Below, piece by piece: positions 1-9,799 of a stretch of DNA of 64,000 nt. Origin of the DNA: Phytophthora colocasiae. Taxonomy: Eukaryota; Oomycota; Peronosporomycetes; Peronosporales; Peronosporaceae. Numbering within the stretch: position 1 is the stretch's first letter; each line of letters begins with the position of its first letter. Under the pieces are notes generated by a model. That model did no database searches and was not told the DNA's origin. It worked only from the letters and a program-made list of their open reading frames with translations. The translations under genes were made by a program, and so were the position numbers. The stretch lies in contig JAGKQI010000034.1 in NCBI GenBank assembly GCA_018806915.1, positions 310,001 to 374,000 of the forward strand, given 5' to 3'.

Positions 1-647
1 GCGAGGATCGCGCACATGAGGTTGGCTAGAGCTTCAACTTGCTGGCCAATTAGCACTCGTCATTTTACGCTAGCGCCTCTTATTGGCGGAATCGTCAGAG
101 CGAACCCGCCGGGGAAAAGCTTGGCTTGGAAAAGCGCGCGGAAACACGTATAGTGGGCCTTGCGACCGCGTAGGAATCATGTTGGCTTCAAGTTCAACCT
201 CAACATATGATTACTATAATACTCACACTATACTATTGATATTACTATACGTGGCGAAGAGTGTGTTTGTACTTGCGATAGTATGAACCCTGACAATAAA
301 ATGTCAACTGCGAAGAAACGTCGACTTGAGATTTCAATTATCAGCGATGGTCTGCATTTCACTCACTTTCTGTAGTCCGCCATGGGGACGATGATTAAAC
401 GCAGTTGCAGTAGTTAGTGGTAGTTCACGGGTGGCACGACCGTGCAGAAGCCGCCCGGAAAAATTGACCGTTTTGAAGTTGTTGCTAGACCTTCACAGCC
501 GGCTACGAAAGCGCATTCAGGGACGTGGACACCCACGTTGAAGCTCCCAGTCCGGCTAGGCGTGGCTTTAGTGTCATAGACCTCTATCGATGATACCGCA
601 GCCAAGACTGCTGCCTCATGTTGTGAGGATGTTTAACTTTATCGATG
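1..647 (+). repeat. Left long inverted repeat arm
   Basis: This arm pairs with 2421-3068 in inverted orientation. The arm may extend beyond the window start. Short ORFs inside it are mirrored in the other arm and show no recognisable protein domain, so they are treated as non-coding. Confidence 0.9.
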
Positions 648-2420
648 GACGCCCTGTCCATTCTGCAGAGTGTGTCGTATGAATTTCATTAGTAGTGCTG
701 GTACAGAAAGACAACATGCCGCTGAAGATCTTCTGCTTTTAAACCAGCTTATACCATATTAATCATAGTCCGGAATCTACCACAGAGAAGAAGAGAGAAG
801 TTGATTAACCTTTAGCGGGGACGTAATCATCCTTGCGTTTTAGTCGCGTTCTCCACGTTGAATCAAGGTTTGTGTATTCTCGTGACGTTCACGAGAATAC
901 AAAATTTGTAAGTGGATGTGTATGCTAAAGATGGTGAAAGGTTTTGATGCTGTGCTGTGGGTCAATGACTAAACTGCACGCTGGCCCAAACAACTATGAT
1001 AACGAGGGTTCGCCACGTACATGCAGTTTTAGGCTAACAGCGTTGGGTTTTCGATGCCCAATGTCCCAATATGACTTTGGATGCGCATTCATCTATCTAA
1101 CGCGCTAGTGTTGGAAATGTCGTTTCATTTTTTTCAGCAACGGCTCACGAACCAGTGGTAGATTCAGGGATATGATGAGTAGAATGAAGCCGGTCACTCA
1201 GCGAGGCAGATTGCGAGCCTGCTGGAGGTTGTAGTTGCGTCAAATGTTTTTGTAAGGCTTTGTGTTCTTGGAGAAATATAAGACTAGACTGTCACAACTG
1301 AGTATTTGGGGTTACCGAACTACTCTTGATCTTAAGAGTCGAGGACGACATCTTGTCACTAGACGTATCCTTACCAGTGGAAGTGGAAGCTGGCTTGGTA
1401 GCAGCATGTTACCCGCAAGTCCTGCGTCAGCCACCGAGTACTAGCTCTCGAGCTTACGTCCTTAAAAAACCGCCTAGCTCCACTAGGTCCGGGACTGTAT
1501 TTATACCAGTGTTGGGTTTCATGGAACCACGTCGAAAATGGTTCCAGAGCCAACCTCTCGCAGTGCTAGGGCTTTCGATACCCAAACGAACGATAATGAC
1601 ACAGAGCATACGTTCAAATTGCGAGTACTGACACTGAAGGTCAGCGAACACAGACAGCGTACGCAAGCGACGCCGAAGGCCGCCGGGTCATCATCTGATA
1701 CACTGAGACGTCCGAGAGGCTTTGGTAACAGCGCAGCAGATCCTCCGGCCATCTTAAGCCTTCGGCGAATGCACGAAGGTCCGTATCGTCGTAGTCGTAG
1801 TCGTAGTCGCTGTCGCTATTTCGTTGTAGAGTTTGTCCTGGATCTCCCCGGTCGGAAATTAGACGGCTCGGCCATCCAAGGTTGGACTTGTACCGGTCCT
1901 TAGACCAGTCTAGGTCTGTAGGACTCTTTGGAAGTAACTCAATATACCTCATCACGTCTAGGTGTTACCATGGTCATAACGCTGTCGTTGTGTCACATTG
2001 CGAATTGTCTTTGTCTTAGTCGATGTCGTAGTTGAATTGCGCCTCTATTCTCTGTGGTATTCTCTGTGGCAACAGCGATATTGCCAGAGGCCGGAGAGAA
2101 GATCACGAGATCTTGTTGATACACTGGAAAAATACACACTGCGACCACGCAACGTGGAGGCTGCACAACGACATTTACTTCGGCGAAACAAGCGGTGGCG
2201 CCAACTATCCCGAATATGCAGGCTTCTTTTTGAAGCCATTATCATGTCTTGTTTCGACACTCATCGGATTGGAACATTGACGGCGAAGCGGTTAATCAAG
2301 TGCTTACGTGTTTGGGTTTTGAGCCCGAACGCAAACCTTCGAAGACAACGCATATGGATTTCCGCGAAGTTAGAATTGATACAAACGTAGTAGCATAGGT
2401 GCAAGGCGACTGTGTATGAA
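648..2420. other. Central region of the foldback element, coding content unclear
   Basis: No recognised gene is present. The best coding candidate is a minus-strand stretch at 1641-1955 (about 104 codons), which reads like protein: it has an Asp/Tyr/Ser run encoded by a GTC/GTA-type microsatellite at about 1785-1815 (seen from the plus strand) and a Trp-Pro-Glu-Asp-Leu-Leu segment. A plus-strand ORF at 1998-2390 is Arg-rich and less convincing. Neither has a motif I can name. Confidence 0.4.
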
Positions 2421-3068
2421 CATCGATAAAGTTAAACATCCTCACAACATGAGGCAGCAGTCTTGGCTGCGGTATCATCGATAGAGGTCTATGACACTAA
2501 AGCCACGCCGAGCCGGACTGGGAGCTTCAACGTGGGTGTCCACGTCCCTGAATGCGCTTTCGTAGCCGGCTGTGAAGTTCTAGCAACAACTTCAAAACGG
2601 TCAATTTTTCCGGGCGGCTTCTGCACGGTCGTGCCACCCGTGAACTACCACTAACTACTGCAACTGCGTTTAATCATCGTCCCCATGGCGGACTACAGAA
2701 AGTGAGTGAAATGCAGACCATCGCTGATAATTGAAATCTCAAGTCGACGTTTCTTCGCAGTTGACATTTTATTGTCAGGGTTCATACTATCGCAAGTACA
2801 AACACACTCTTCGCCACGTATAGTAATATCAATAGTATAGTGTGAGTATTATAGTAATCATATGTTGAGATTGAACTTGAAGCCAACATGATTCCTACGC
2901 GGTCGCAAGGCCCACTATACGTGTTTCCGCGCGCTTTTCCAAGCCAAGCTTTTCCCCGGCGGGTTCGCTCTGACGATTCCGCCAATAAGAGGCGCTAGCG
3001 TAAAAATGACGAGTGCTAATTGGCCAGCAAGTTGAAGCTCTAGCCAACCTCATGTGCGCGATCCTCGC
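2421..3068 (-). repeat. Right long inverted repeat arm
   Basis: This is the mirror copy of 1-647, one base longer because of an extra T in the run at about 3002-3007. It ends in GATCCTCGC, the complement of the first bases of the window. Confidence 0.9.
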
Positions 3069-4140
3069 GGTAAGAATCGCAAAGCGGAGCCTCATTTTCA
3101 ATTTCACCAAGCCCCCCTCAAGTCCCCCATTACCCAATGTCCTGACGCCCTGCTCGACGTGCACTACACGAAATTGCTGACTACGCTGCTCGACCTTTGC
3201 TGGCTGCTACGCTACTCGACGTTCTACTGGCTGCTACGCTACCCGTTACGCTGCTGGAGCCCTACTGGTCACAATGCTGCTATAACCTGCTACGCTACTC
3301 GAACCTGGTCGCAATGCTGCTATAACCTGCTACGCTGTCCTACCTACTAGGCTGTTCTACCTCGTACGCTGGTCGACGATCTGCTACGCTACCCGTTACG
3401 TTGCTGGAGCCGTACTGGTCACAATGCTGCTATAACCTGCTACGCTGCCCTACCTACTAGGCTGTTCTACCTGGTACGCTGCGACGATCTGCTACGCTAC
3501 CCTTGCTGGAGCCCTACTTGGTGCCGGATCAAACGCCACAAGAAAAGTTCTTCAGACTTTCGTCGATGGGGATTTGAGGATTCTGTACCCCAAGCCGAAC
3601 CTTCAGTTTTTCTTGGGTTTTAAGAGCTTTGGACGTTAGAATTGGTGGAGGAAGTTGTACTCTTGGAGTGCAGAGGAACAGGAGGTTTTGGACGAGGAGC
3701 AAGTCGATGGAACTTCTGAGGAATGGAAATACACTCACAGTCTTGTGTCTTTTCAGTACAACGCTACCCGTTACGCCGCTTGAGCCCTACTGGTCACAAC
3801 GCTGATATTACCTGCTATGCTGCTCGACGTTAGCAGTGGTAACTTTTCCTTGTCAGCGACTGGTAACTGTTGTGTTTACCTTGAGTTTAGTATTTTACAG
3901 GTTAATGATAAACTTTCTTGAGTACTGAGTATTGGCCAGGTCAATGGTAAACCATCGTTGACATTTGTAGTTGGTAGAGGCGTTAGCACAGACAGTACTG
4001 ACACAGGCTGCGTCTGACTTGTGCCTGACGGTGAGCCCACGGTCAGTATCTTTCGAAAAAAAGTTAGTGGCACTTTCGAGCAGCTGCCAAAATCTTTAGC
4101 ATGGGACGCCTTTCATTCTTCGTTTTGCTGTTGAGGAGCC
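3069..4140. other. Repeat-rich intergenic stretch
   Basis: About 1.07 kb with no supported gene. It holds the degenerate tandem repeats described separately (about 3160-3525, with a stray unit at 3762-3830). The rest (3530-3760 and 3830-4140) shows no feature I can support. Confidence 0.5.
3160..3525. repeat. Degenerate tandem repeats built on CTGCTACGCTAC
   Basis: The stretch contains at least two imperfect copies of a unit of about 104-111 bp, starting near 3306 and 3417. Each copy begins GGTCRCAATGCTGCTATAAC and runs through CCTACTAGGCTGTTCTACC. A partial copy begins near 3268. Shorter words such as CTGCTACGCTAC and TGCTGGAGCCCTACT recur throughout, and a diverged extra unit lies at 3762-3830. 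No coding function is suggested. Confidence 0.7.
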
Positions 4141-5147
4141 ATGCGTGACTTTCGGCCGAAAGCAGAGCAGTTTGAAGTATGCACTCACTTCAATTTGCAT
4201 AATCTGCAATTGGGTAACCCCTGGTATCATTTGTTGCTGTCGACAGATAGAAGACCCATCAAGATCCTTTGCTTCTGATGGCAAGCGCCTGTACAACTTC
4301 CGCGAAAAGGACGAGTTTAGAACCGAGGTAAATTGTACATATTCAGCTTTTAAAGCATTTATCTAACTTGTTTGAAACGATAGGCTCTTTCGTTCTTTAG
4401 TAGCACCGACGAGATCTCGTTCGACGCGTTGTATCCTGTTTACTTCAAGGAACCTGCCGAAGGACGTGTACGTGCATGATTGGAGACGTTAATGTTATCG
4501 CTGTTTTTGGTAACGCTTTGTCTGATAAATAGGCACAAAACTCCAGCGACATCGACGACTTCGTTACTTCATTGCCCGTCAAGCAAATGTATGATGTGTA
4601 TGTTGGGGTATGGAACTTGTACGCATTCGACGAGCATGATTACCTTTGGATGCTGCAGTGGTTGGACACATCAATGAGTTTGTCGAAGGTATTCCCTGTA
4701 TGTTCTTACAATTTGACGGTTTACTAACTACTGAATGAAAAAAATAGATAACTCGAGCAGATTAAAACTCGGTTGAGGTTTCTAAACGACTATATCGACC
4801 AAGAAAGACAGGAACTCGACGCTCATGTCGAGCATTATATTCGCATGCAGGCAGACATTTTCGTGGATGCAGAAGAGATTGATGAACATCGCCGGGAGGG
4901 ACGTCAGCTGGAGAGAGAACACAATTTGATTTGTTTCTTGATGGAAGCTATGAACGTTGTGGATATCATCGCATACGAGCTATCAAAAGCCGAGTTCCAA
5001 GGGCTGTGCAAATGCGAAAAGTGCAAGAACTTCCCAACGCAAGATTACCCGACGGAGTCAGTGTGGCACGAATTGCCTCCCAAGACCTTTTATTGCGAGG
5101 ACAGTGGCGAGATTTGCATCGGGGAGAACTATAGGCGCTATGACTAG
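4141..5147 (+). CDS. Unknown spliced protein, four exons, with Cys-rich C-terminus
   Basis: I do not recognise this protein. A consistent reading runs through exons 4384-4467, 4533-4688 and 4761-5147, with GT-AG introns 4328-4383, 4468-4532 and 4689-4760, all in phase 0. The first exon (about 4141-4327) is less secure: the ATG at 4141 reads well but hits a TGA at about 4276, while the frame that joins exon 2 is open across the region, so there is a frameshift or a missed small exon. The middle is acidic and aromatic (Asp-Asp, Tyr-Asp-Val-Tyr, Trp-Asn-Leu-Tyr). The last exon is helical and charged, followed by a CKCEKC cluster and two more cysteines that could bind a metal. Its position next to a piggyBac-like element leaves open that it is element-borne. 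Confidence 0.5.
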
Positions 5148-5517
5148 TTACAGCTCGTCGCTTGAATCGTACTAGTATCGCACATGGATTGCAGCTACGT
5201 AGTAGTTTTATTGTTGCAGATTGTAGCCGACATATAAACTTTTACATTTATGGACGGCCACGACCTATAGTGAAACTAGTATATTCACCTCTCTCAAAGA
5301 GTTCACGTCGATAGAGGTAAATATACTAGTTTCACTATTGGATTGTTTTCTTTAGTGAAACTAGTATATTTGCCTCTAATGCTGACGTCGATTACTGGTA
5401 TACCAGTATAGTTACGCCGTATCCGGATATTTTGGATCTCATTACGTGATTGTAAGTGTAAGTGCAAAAAAACTGTCCGGATACCACTTGCATTCAATTC
5501 AGGATTCTAAGGTGGTC
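5148..5517. other. Upstream region of the chromodomain-piggyBac gene, with inverted repeats
   Basis: There is no gene here. The stretch contains the three-copy repeat at 5267-5377 and a short palindrome ACTGGTATACCAGT at about 5394-5407. These may be terminal or subterminal sequences of the downstream transposon, or its promoter. Confidence 0.5.
5267..5377. repeat. Three copies of a 25-bp word, forming a large hairpin
   Basis: The word TAGTGAAACTAGTATATT plus YRCCTCT occurs at 5268-5292 (+), again as an inverted copy at 5313-5338, and again as a direct copy at 5353-5377. The first two can pair into a stem of about 25 bp with a loop of about 20 bases. The word ACGTCGAT follows both the loop and the third copy. 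Copies differ at one or two positions. Confidence 0.8.
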
Positions 5518-8500
5518 ATGCCGCGCAAGCGCAAGGAGAGAGAAGATCCCCAGTCGTCTCGCACGAGCCGGCGGAGAGCTACTCGGCCCGATGAAATATC
5601 TGGTACGCAGACACAACTCTTGCGTCGTTGGCAGTTCTAATCGAATGCTTGTTCGTAGATGAAGAGTACGAAGTGGAACGTATTATCGATATGAAAATCG
5701 TGTCGGGAAAGCCAAAGTATCATGTAAAATGGAAGGGTTACAATGACACTACATGGGAGCCGGAATCCAATCTTACGTGCCCCAGGCTTCTGCAACAATT
5801 TAACGAAGAGCAGCTAAAACGTGCCCGTGCTTCCAAGAAGAAAGCTGCGAGCCCGAAAGCGACAGCAAGCTCCGAGAGCTCCGTGAAACGGAAAGCGTCA
5901 AAGGTAGCTAATGATATTGTCTTCGAGTGCATTATTCTCTGACTGAACTGTTGGTCATCGGTGATAATGTACAGGTACTTCTCAGGAGAAAGAGTACGAA
6001 GTGGAAGCAATCCTTCGAGAGAGATTTCGTTTTGGATTACCTCATTACCTAGTCAAATGGAAAGGGTATACGGAGTCCAGTTGGATCGCTGGATCAAACA
6101 TGAACTGTCCCGAAGTCCTGGCGGCATTCCGACGTCGTCAACAGAAAGCTCATCCAGCGGCAAGTATACAGGTTTCTGTTGCCAATGTCACAGAAAACCA
6201 CAGTACAACCAATTCTACAACTGTCCCGGTGGCCACCCCAACTGATATAAACCAAGACGCACGGACATTAGATCCCTCTCCAAACAGAATCGACAGATCT
6301 CAACGGATTGTCAGCAATGCAGACGAATTACGGGGAGTTCAAGAAAACTCGAACCCCAATTATGAATTTGATTTTCCTGATTATCGGGAGGAAAACACCA
6401 ACGACGAGGAGACCAAGGTAGACGAAGAAGCGAGGAGTGAAACTAATTCGAGCAACCTTTTTCGGAAGAAAAGACCAACGGTCAGCCACAGTAGGCCGAA
6501 ATCGCTGTTGAAGGCGCCACGGACCCATCCATTTCGTATCTATGTAGCAAATGAAGGCCTTGACGACGATCATGAGTTTTTAGCCTCTGATTATTGCGCT
6601 AGTGAGAGTGATGACGGTTCTGACGAAGAAACCACAGAAAATATCATCGTCAACGAGGAAGATGACGAAGATGAATTTTCTGTTGAGACTGCTGAGGAGA
6701 TTCGTGCTGTCGCAGGACCTCAAGATTATATAACAGATGAAATGCTGCGGTCTATGTCTATAAACGGTTGGGAGGAGCTGAATGTCGGCGATGGTGTGGA
6801 CGATACCAATACGGATGGCATGTGTGATGTTATGAACGATCCTCCCCATTTACAACAATCAGCAATTGATGCAGCTCGAACGATGAAGCCAACGGATTTA
6901 TTTTTTATTTTATGCCGAAACGCCTCTGGAGAGATATCGCGCATGAAACCAATTTGTACGAGCGCCAAACACGCGCTCAACGGTTACAAGCCGCGTCGCT
7001 GGTCATAAATGCCAAGACGAATGATCAAGCTTTGCGAAGCAAGTTGTACCGAGAGAAAGAACGAGCCCTGGATTCGTTCAAGGAGATTTCCGCAGCGGAA
7101 ATAACGCATTTCTTGGCGTTGATCATTTCGAGAGCTGTTTGCCCTATTAAAGCCCGTATGGAAGATCATTGGAAAACCCAGGCGCGTGGGGCAATTCCCG
7201 CCGGGACATGGTCACCATTCATGCCTCGACTGCGTTTTAAGGAGATTAACAGGTACGAACGTGCGCTCAGAACTGGATTATGAATTGCCGGTATAAATGA
7301 TGAGACAACGTTGACATTTTACCTGGTACAGTACTGTACTAATAGAGACATGTTGGTAGGTTCATCCACTTCACAGACAACGAGGACCCATGAGCAAAAT
7401 CCGATCGGGCATGGAAAATTAGAAGTGTAATTGATACTCTCCAAGATACGTTTAAGGGTGCGATGGAGCTAGGGCGTTGGGTTGCGTTCGATGAAATGGT
7501 TATCCCGTCAAGGAGTTCGCGGAATACAATTCGTGTTTTTCTGAAGAATAAGCCGCACAAGTACGGGACAAAGCTGTTCGCGGTTTGCTGTGGCGAAACC
7601 CACTACTGCTCCAGGTACAGAATGATACTGTTTAGGTGTATGTCAAGCAGATGTCATTTACTTAGATCTTTTGTGCGTCTTTATCACAGATTCGAAGTCT
7701 ATTGTGGCAAGAAGCAAGATAGTCAATTTGTTGACACGAGAAGTGGGCCAATGGCTGTCGTCCGTAACTTGAAGGCCCTGTGGGAACAGCGTCGAGTAGA
7801 TCGCTCGAAGAAAAGAATCGTTGTTACGGACCGAGAATACTCATCAGTATCGCTTAGTTTTCGCCTGATGGACATGGGGTATTACAATATCGGAACAGTG
7901 TCCACGAGTCGGCTTGGTTTTGTGGAGAATTTCAAGACAAAAAAAAGAGCCAATCACGCAATATGCCTCGAGGGTCCTACAAGCTTGCAAGAAACACCAC
8001 AAACGGAGTATTGTACGCATCAAGGTGGGTAGACTCAAAAATTTGTTATTTTCTGGCCACTGGAGTCTCGGCGAAAAGGTCGTCTGTACAACGAAAGCAA
8101 AGGGACGGTACGTACGCTACTATTCCGTGTCCGGAGTTTGTTGTGAATTACAACAAGTACATGGGTGGCGTTGATAATCACGACCAATTACGCCTGCAAC
8201 GGTGAGTTTAATGTAGAGCAGTGCTTATTTCATTTTTACTGACATGAGGTACTGTATGTGGTTGGTTTAGTTACTCTGTTCAAATGGTCATGCGCGCCAA
8301 AAAGTACTACAAGAATCTTTTTTACGGGCTTCTTGACATTGCGATCATCAACGCATTCATTGTACACCGTCTATACGCAAAGTCCATCGAAGAGAAACCG
8401 CTTTCACACTCGAACTTCCTGATCCAACTCCACGAGGAGCTCCTAGGTCTCCAAGACCAAGATTTCTTGGAAACTGAACACATTACTGAAGAAGTTGTTG

Positions 8501-8889
8501 CAGTGGATGACTCAAGGGACCGGTCGGCTTCGATTGCTACTGCCTACGCTATTGCTAGCTCGAGTCATCGAGTGTTGGTGTCAACAGATAAAACTGCGGG
8601 TGGGAAATTCAAGTTTCGCGTCTGCAAAGTTTGTTCCATAATGTGCCGTACAACTTCAGATGGAAGGCGTCGATTGTCAGGAACAACGCGCCATTACTGT
8701 CAGCAGTGTTCCTCCGATCGCGGGAAACTGTTTTTATGTTCAAAAGCACGGCATGTGACTGATGGAAATTCGGTGTCTTGCTTTAATATTTGGCATTCGA
8801 ACTGGAAGAATGGAAGGAATATTCCGCAACTGGAGAAGAGAGGGGGTATTCGAATTCGCCGTTCGACAGAGGAGTTACCAAACGATTAA
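5518..8889 (+). pseudogene. Double-chromodomain piggyBac-family transposase, decayed
   Basis: Six exons can be followed: 5518-5602, 5659-5903, 5986-7252, 7360-7614, 7690-8201 and 8271-8889, with short GT-AG introns in matching phase. After a basic N-terminus come two chromodomains (exon 2, [12 protein letters not shown]...KYHVKWKGY...TWEPESN; start of exon 3, KEYEVEAIL...HYLVKWKGY). A long acidic linker follows, then the piggyBac DDE domain: FDEMVIP at about 7489, VVTDREYSS at about 7822, and GGVDNHDQLR before the last intron. A Cys/His-rich C-terminus (CKVCSIMC, YCQQC, CSKARH) matches the piggyBac zinc-binding tail. The reading is broken by a one-base loss in a T-rich run near 6900-6911, an in-frame TGA at 7391-7393 and a one-base loss in an A run near 7940-7948. 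Known family role: cut-and-paste transposition at TTAA; the chromodomains imply histone-directed targeting (inference). Confidence 0.85.
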
Positions 8890-9311
8890 ATTGCTGCCAC
8901 GGTTGAGCCACCCGAGGTAAGCTCGCGACGGAGGAATTTGAGCTTTCAGGAGCTTCTCTTGGGTGAGACTCCAGTTGTTGGAAGTCCAGCCCATTTTCAA
9001 AGTACAGAGGCACAGCAAATTCAAGTTTCATCAAGTCACGATGATCAGCTCGGAGCCGATAGGGACGGCCTGGTTGGTAGGAGTCACGATGCCCCAGAAG
9101 GAGCTGACGGGGTCCTGACAATTACGATCAAGAATTTTACGACAATGATGGGGCGCAAGCTCCAGAAGGCGTGGGGCTGACAACATGGACAACCTGGCTA
9201 GTGAAAACAACTAGTTGCCATTGCATGGAATATCCGCGTGCTCGACCTCGATCATTTAGGATTTTTCTCCGTTTCGCTGAAGACTCTTAAAGTCTCCCCC
9301 CTTACCTCAAG
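8890..9311. other. Intergenic, nothing recognised
   Basis: I see no supported gene. This should contain the right end of the piggyBac-like element, but I could not identify terminal inverted repeats or a TTAA duplication. A short plus-strand ORF at 8938-9180 has no recognisable domain. Confidence 0.4.
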
Positions 9312-9675
9312 ATGAGCGCCCTGACCCAGTCGCCACTTCGGAGAAGAAGAGCGGCGCCGTTTCGTTCTTCATGGACCTGGCTGCCGGCGGTATCTCCAAG
9401 ACCGTCGTGGCCTCCATCGAGCGATGTCAAGCTGCTTCTGCAGTGCTTCGTCGCAGATTAACCGAACAAGGGCATCGTGGACTGCTTCGTGCGTGTGTCC
9501 AAGGAGCAGGGCACCCAGGCCCTGAACTTTGCCTTAAAGGACAAGTTCATAAGCTCTTCATTACGGTGTAACCAAGGACCAGTTCTGGCGTTTCTTCAAG
9601 GGCAACCTGGCTTCGCGGTGCCCGCTCGCCGCTCTTCGTGTACCCGCTTGACTTTGCCCGTACCCGTCTCGTAGC
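9312..9675 (+). pseudogene. ADP/ATP carrier (mitochondrial) pseudogene fragment
   Basis: Pieces of a mitochondrial ADP/ATP carrier can be read in order across shifting frames: an ATG at 9312 with Ser-Ala-Leu-Thr-Gln, then VSFFMDLAAGGISKTVVASIER (about 9360-9425), GIVDCFVRVSKEQG (about 9472-9513), TQALNFALKDKF (about 9514-9549), TKDQFWRFFKGNLAS (about 9573-9617) and FVYPLDFARTRL (about 9637-9672). These match the matrix-helix and PX[DE]XX[KR] carrier signature regions of the family. The segment between SKEQG and TQALNF that carries the RGN motif is missing, as is everything after the second repeat begins. No intron interrupts the copy, so it may be a retroposed fragment (inference). It is non-functional. 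Confidence 0.85.
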
Positions 9676-9799
9676 TCTTGAGGTTTAGTCAATGGTGGCG
9701 CAATATTGAGTTGTGAGATAAATAATTCGTACTTAGTGAGTAAATGATGTCAAATTCTTTGGTATGTTTTTTGTTGCGTGTGATTTCCATTGAAAGACG

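Larger units (their letters stand above)
1..3068. mobile_element. Foldback-type element with about 647-bp inverted repeats
   Basis: Bases 1-647 and 2421-3068 are inverted copies of each other. Only isolated substitutions and one 1-bp indel (a T run near base 64) were seen, so identity looks to be about 99 percent. The same two short translations (67 and 63 codons) appear on opposite strands in the two arms, which shows the mirror symmetry. The inner ends stop matching sharply after the motif ATCGATG. The outer left end coincides with base 1, so the true terminus and any target-site duplication cannot be seen. The 1.77-kb centre has no ORF that I recognise as a transposase. The structure fits a foldback or long-TIR non-autonomous DNA transposon; a segmental inverted duplication is the alternative. 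Confidence 0.8.

Noticed and set aside
83..286. A 67-codon ORF in the inverted-repeat arm, repeated in the other arm
   Set aside because: Its duplication follows automatically from the inverted repeat; it has no domain and no sign of selection on the protein.
3160..3525. CRISPR-like repetition
   Set aside because: The units are degenerate and contiguous, without unique spacers of constant length, and the window is eukaryotic.
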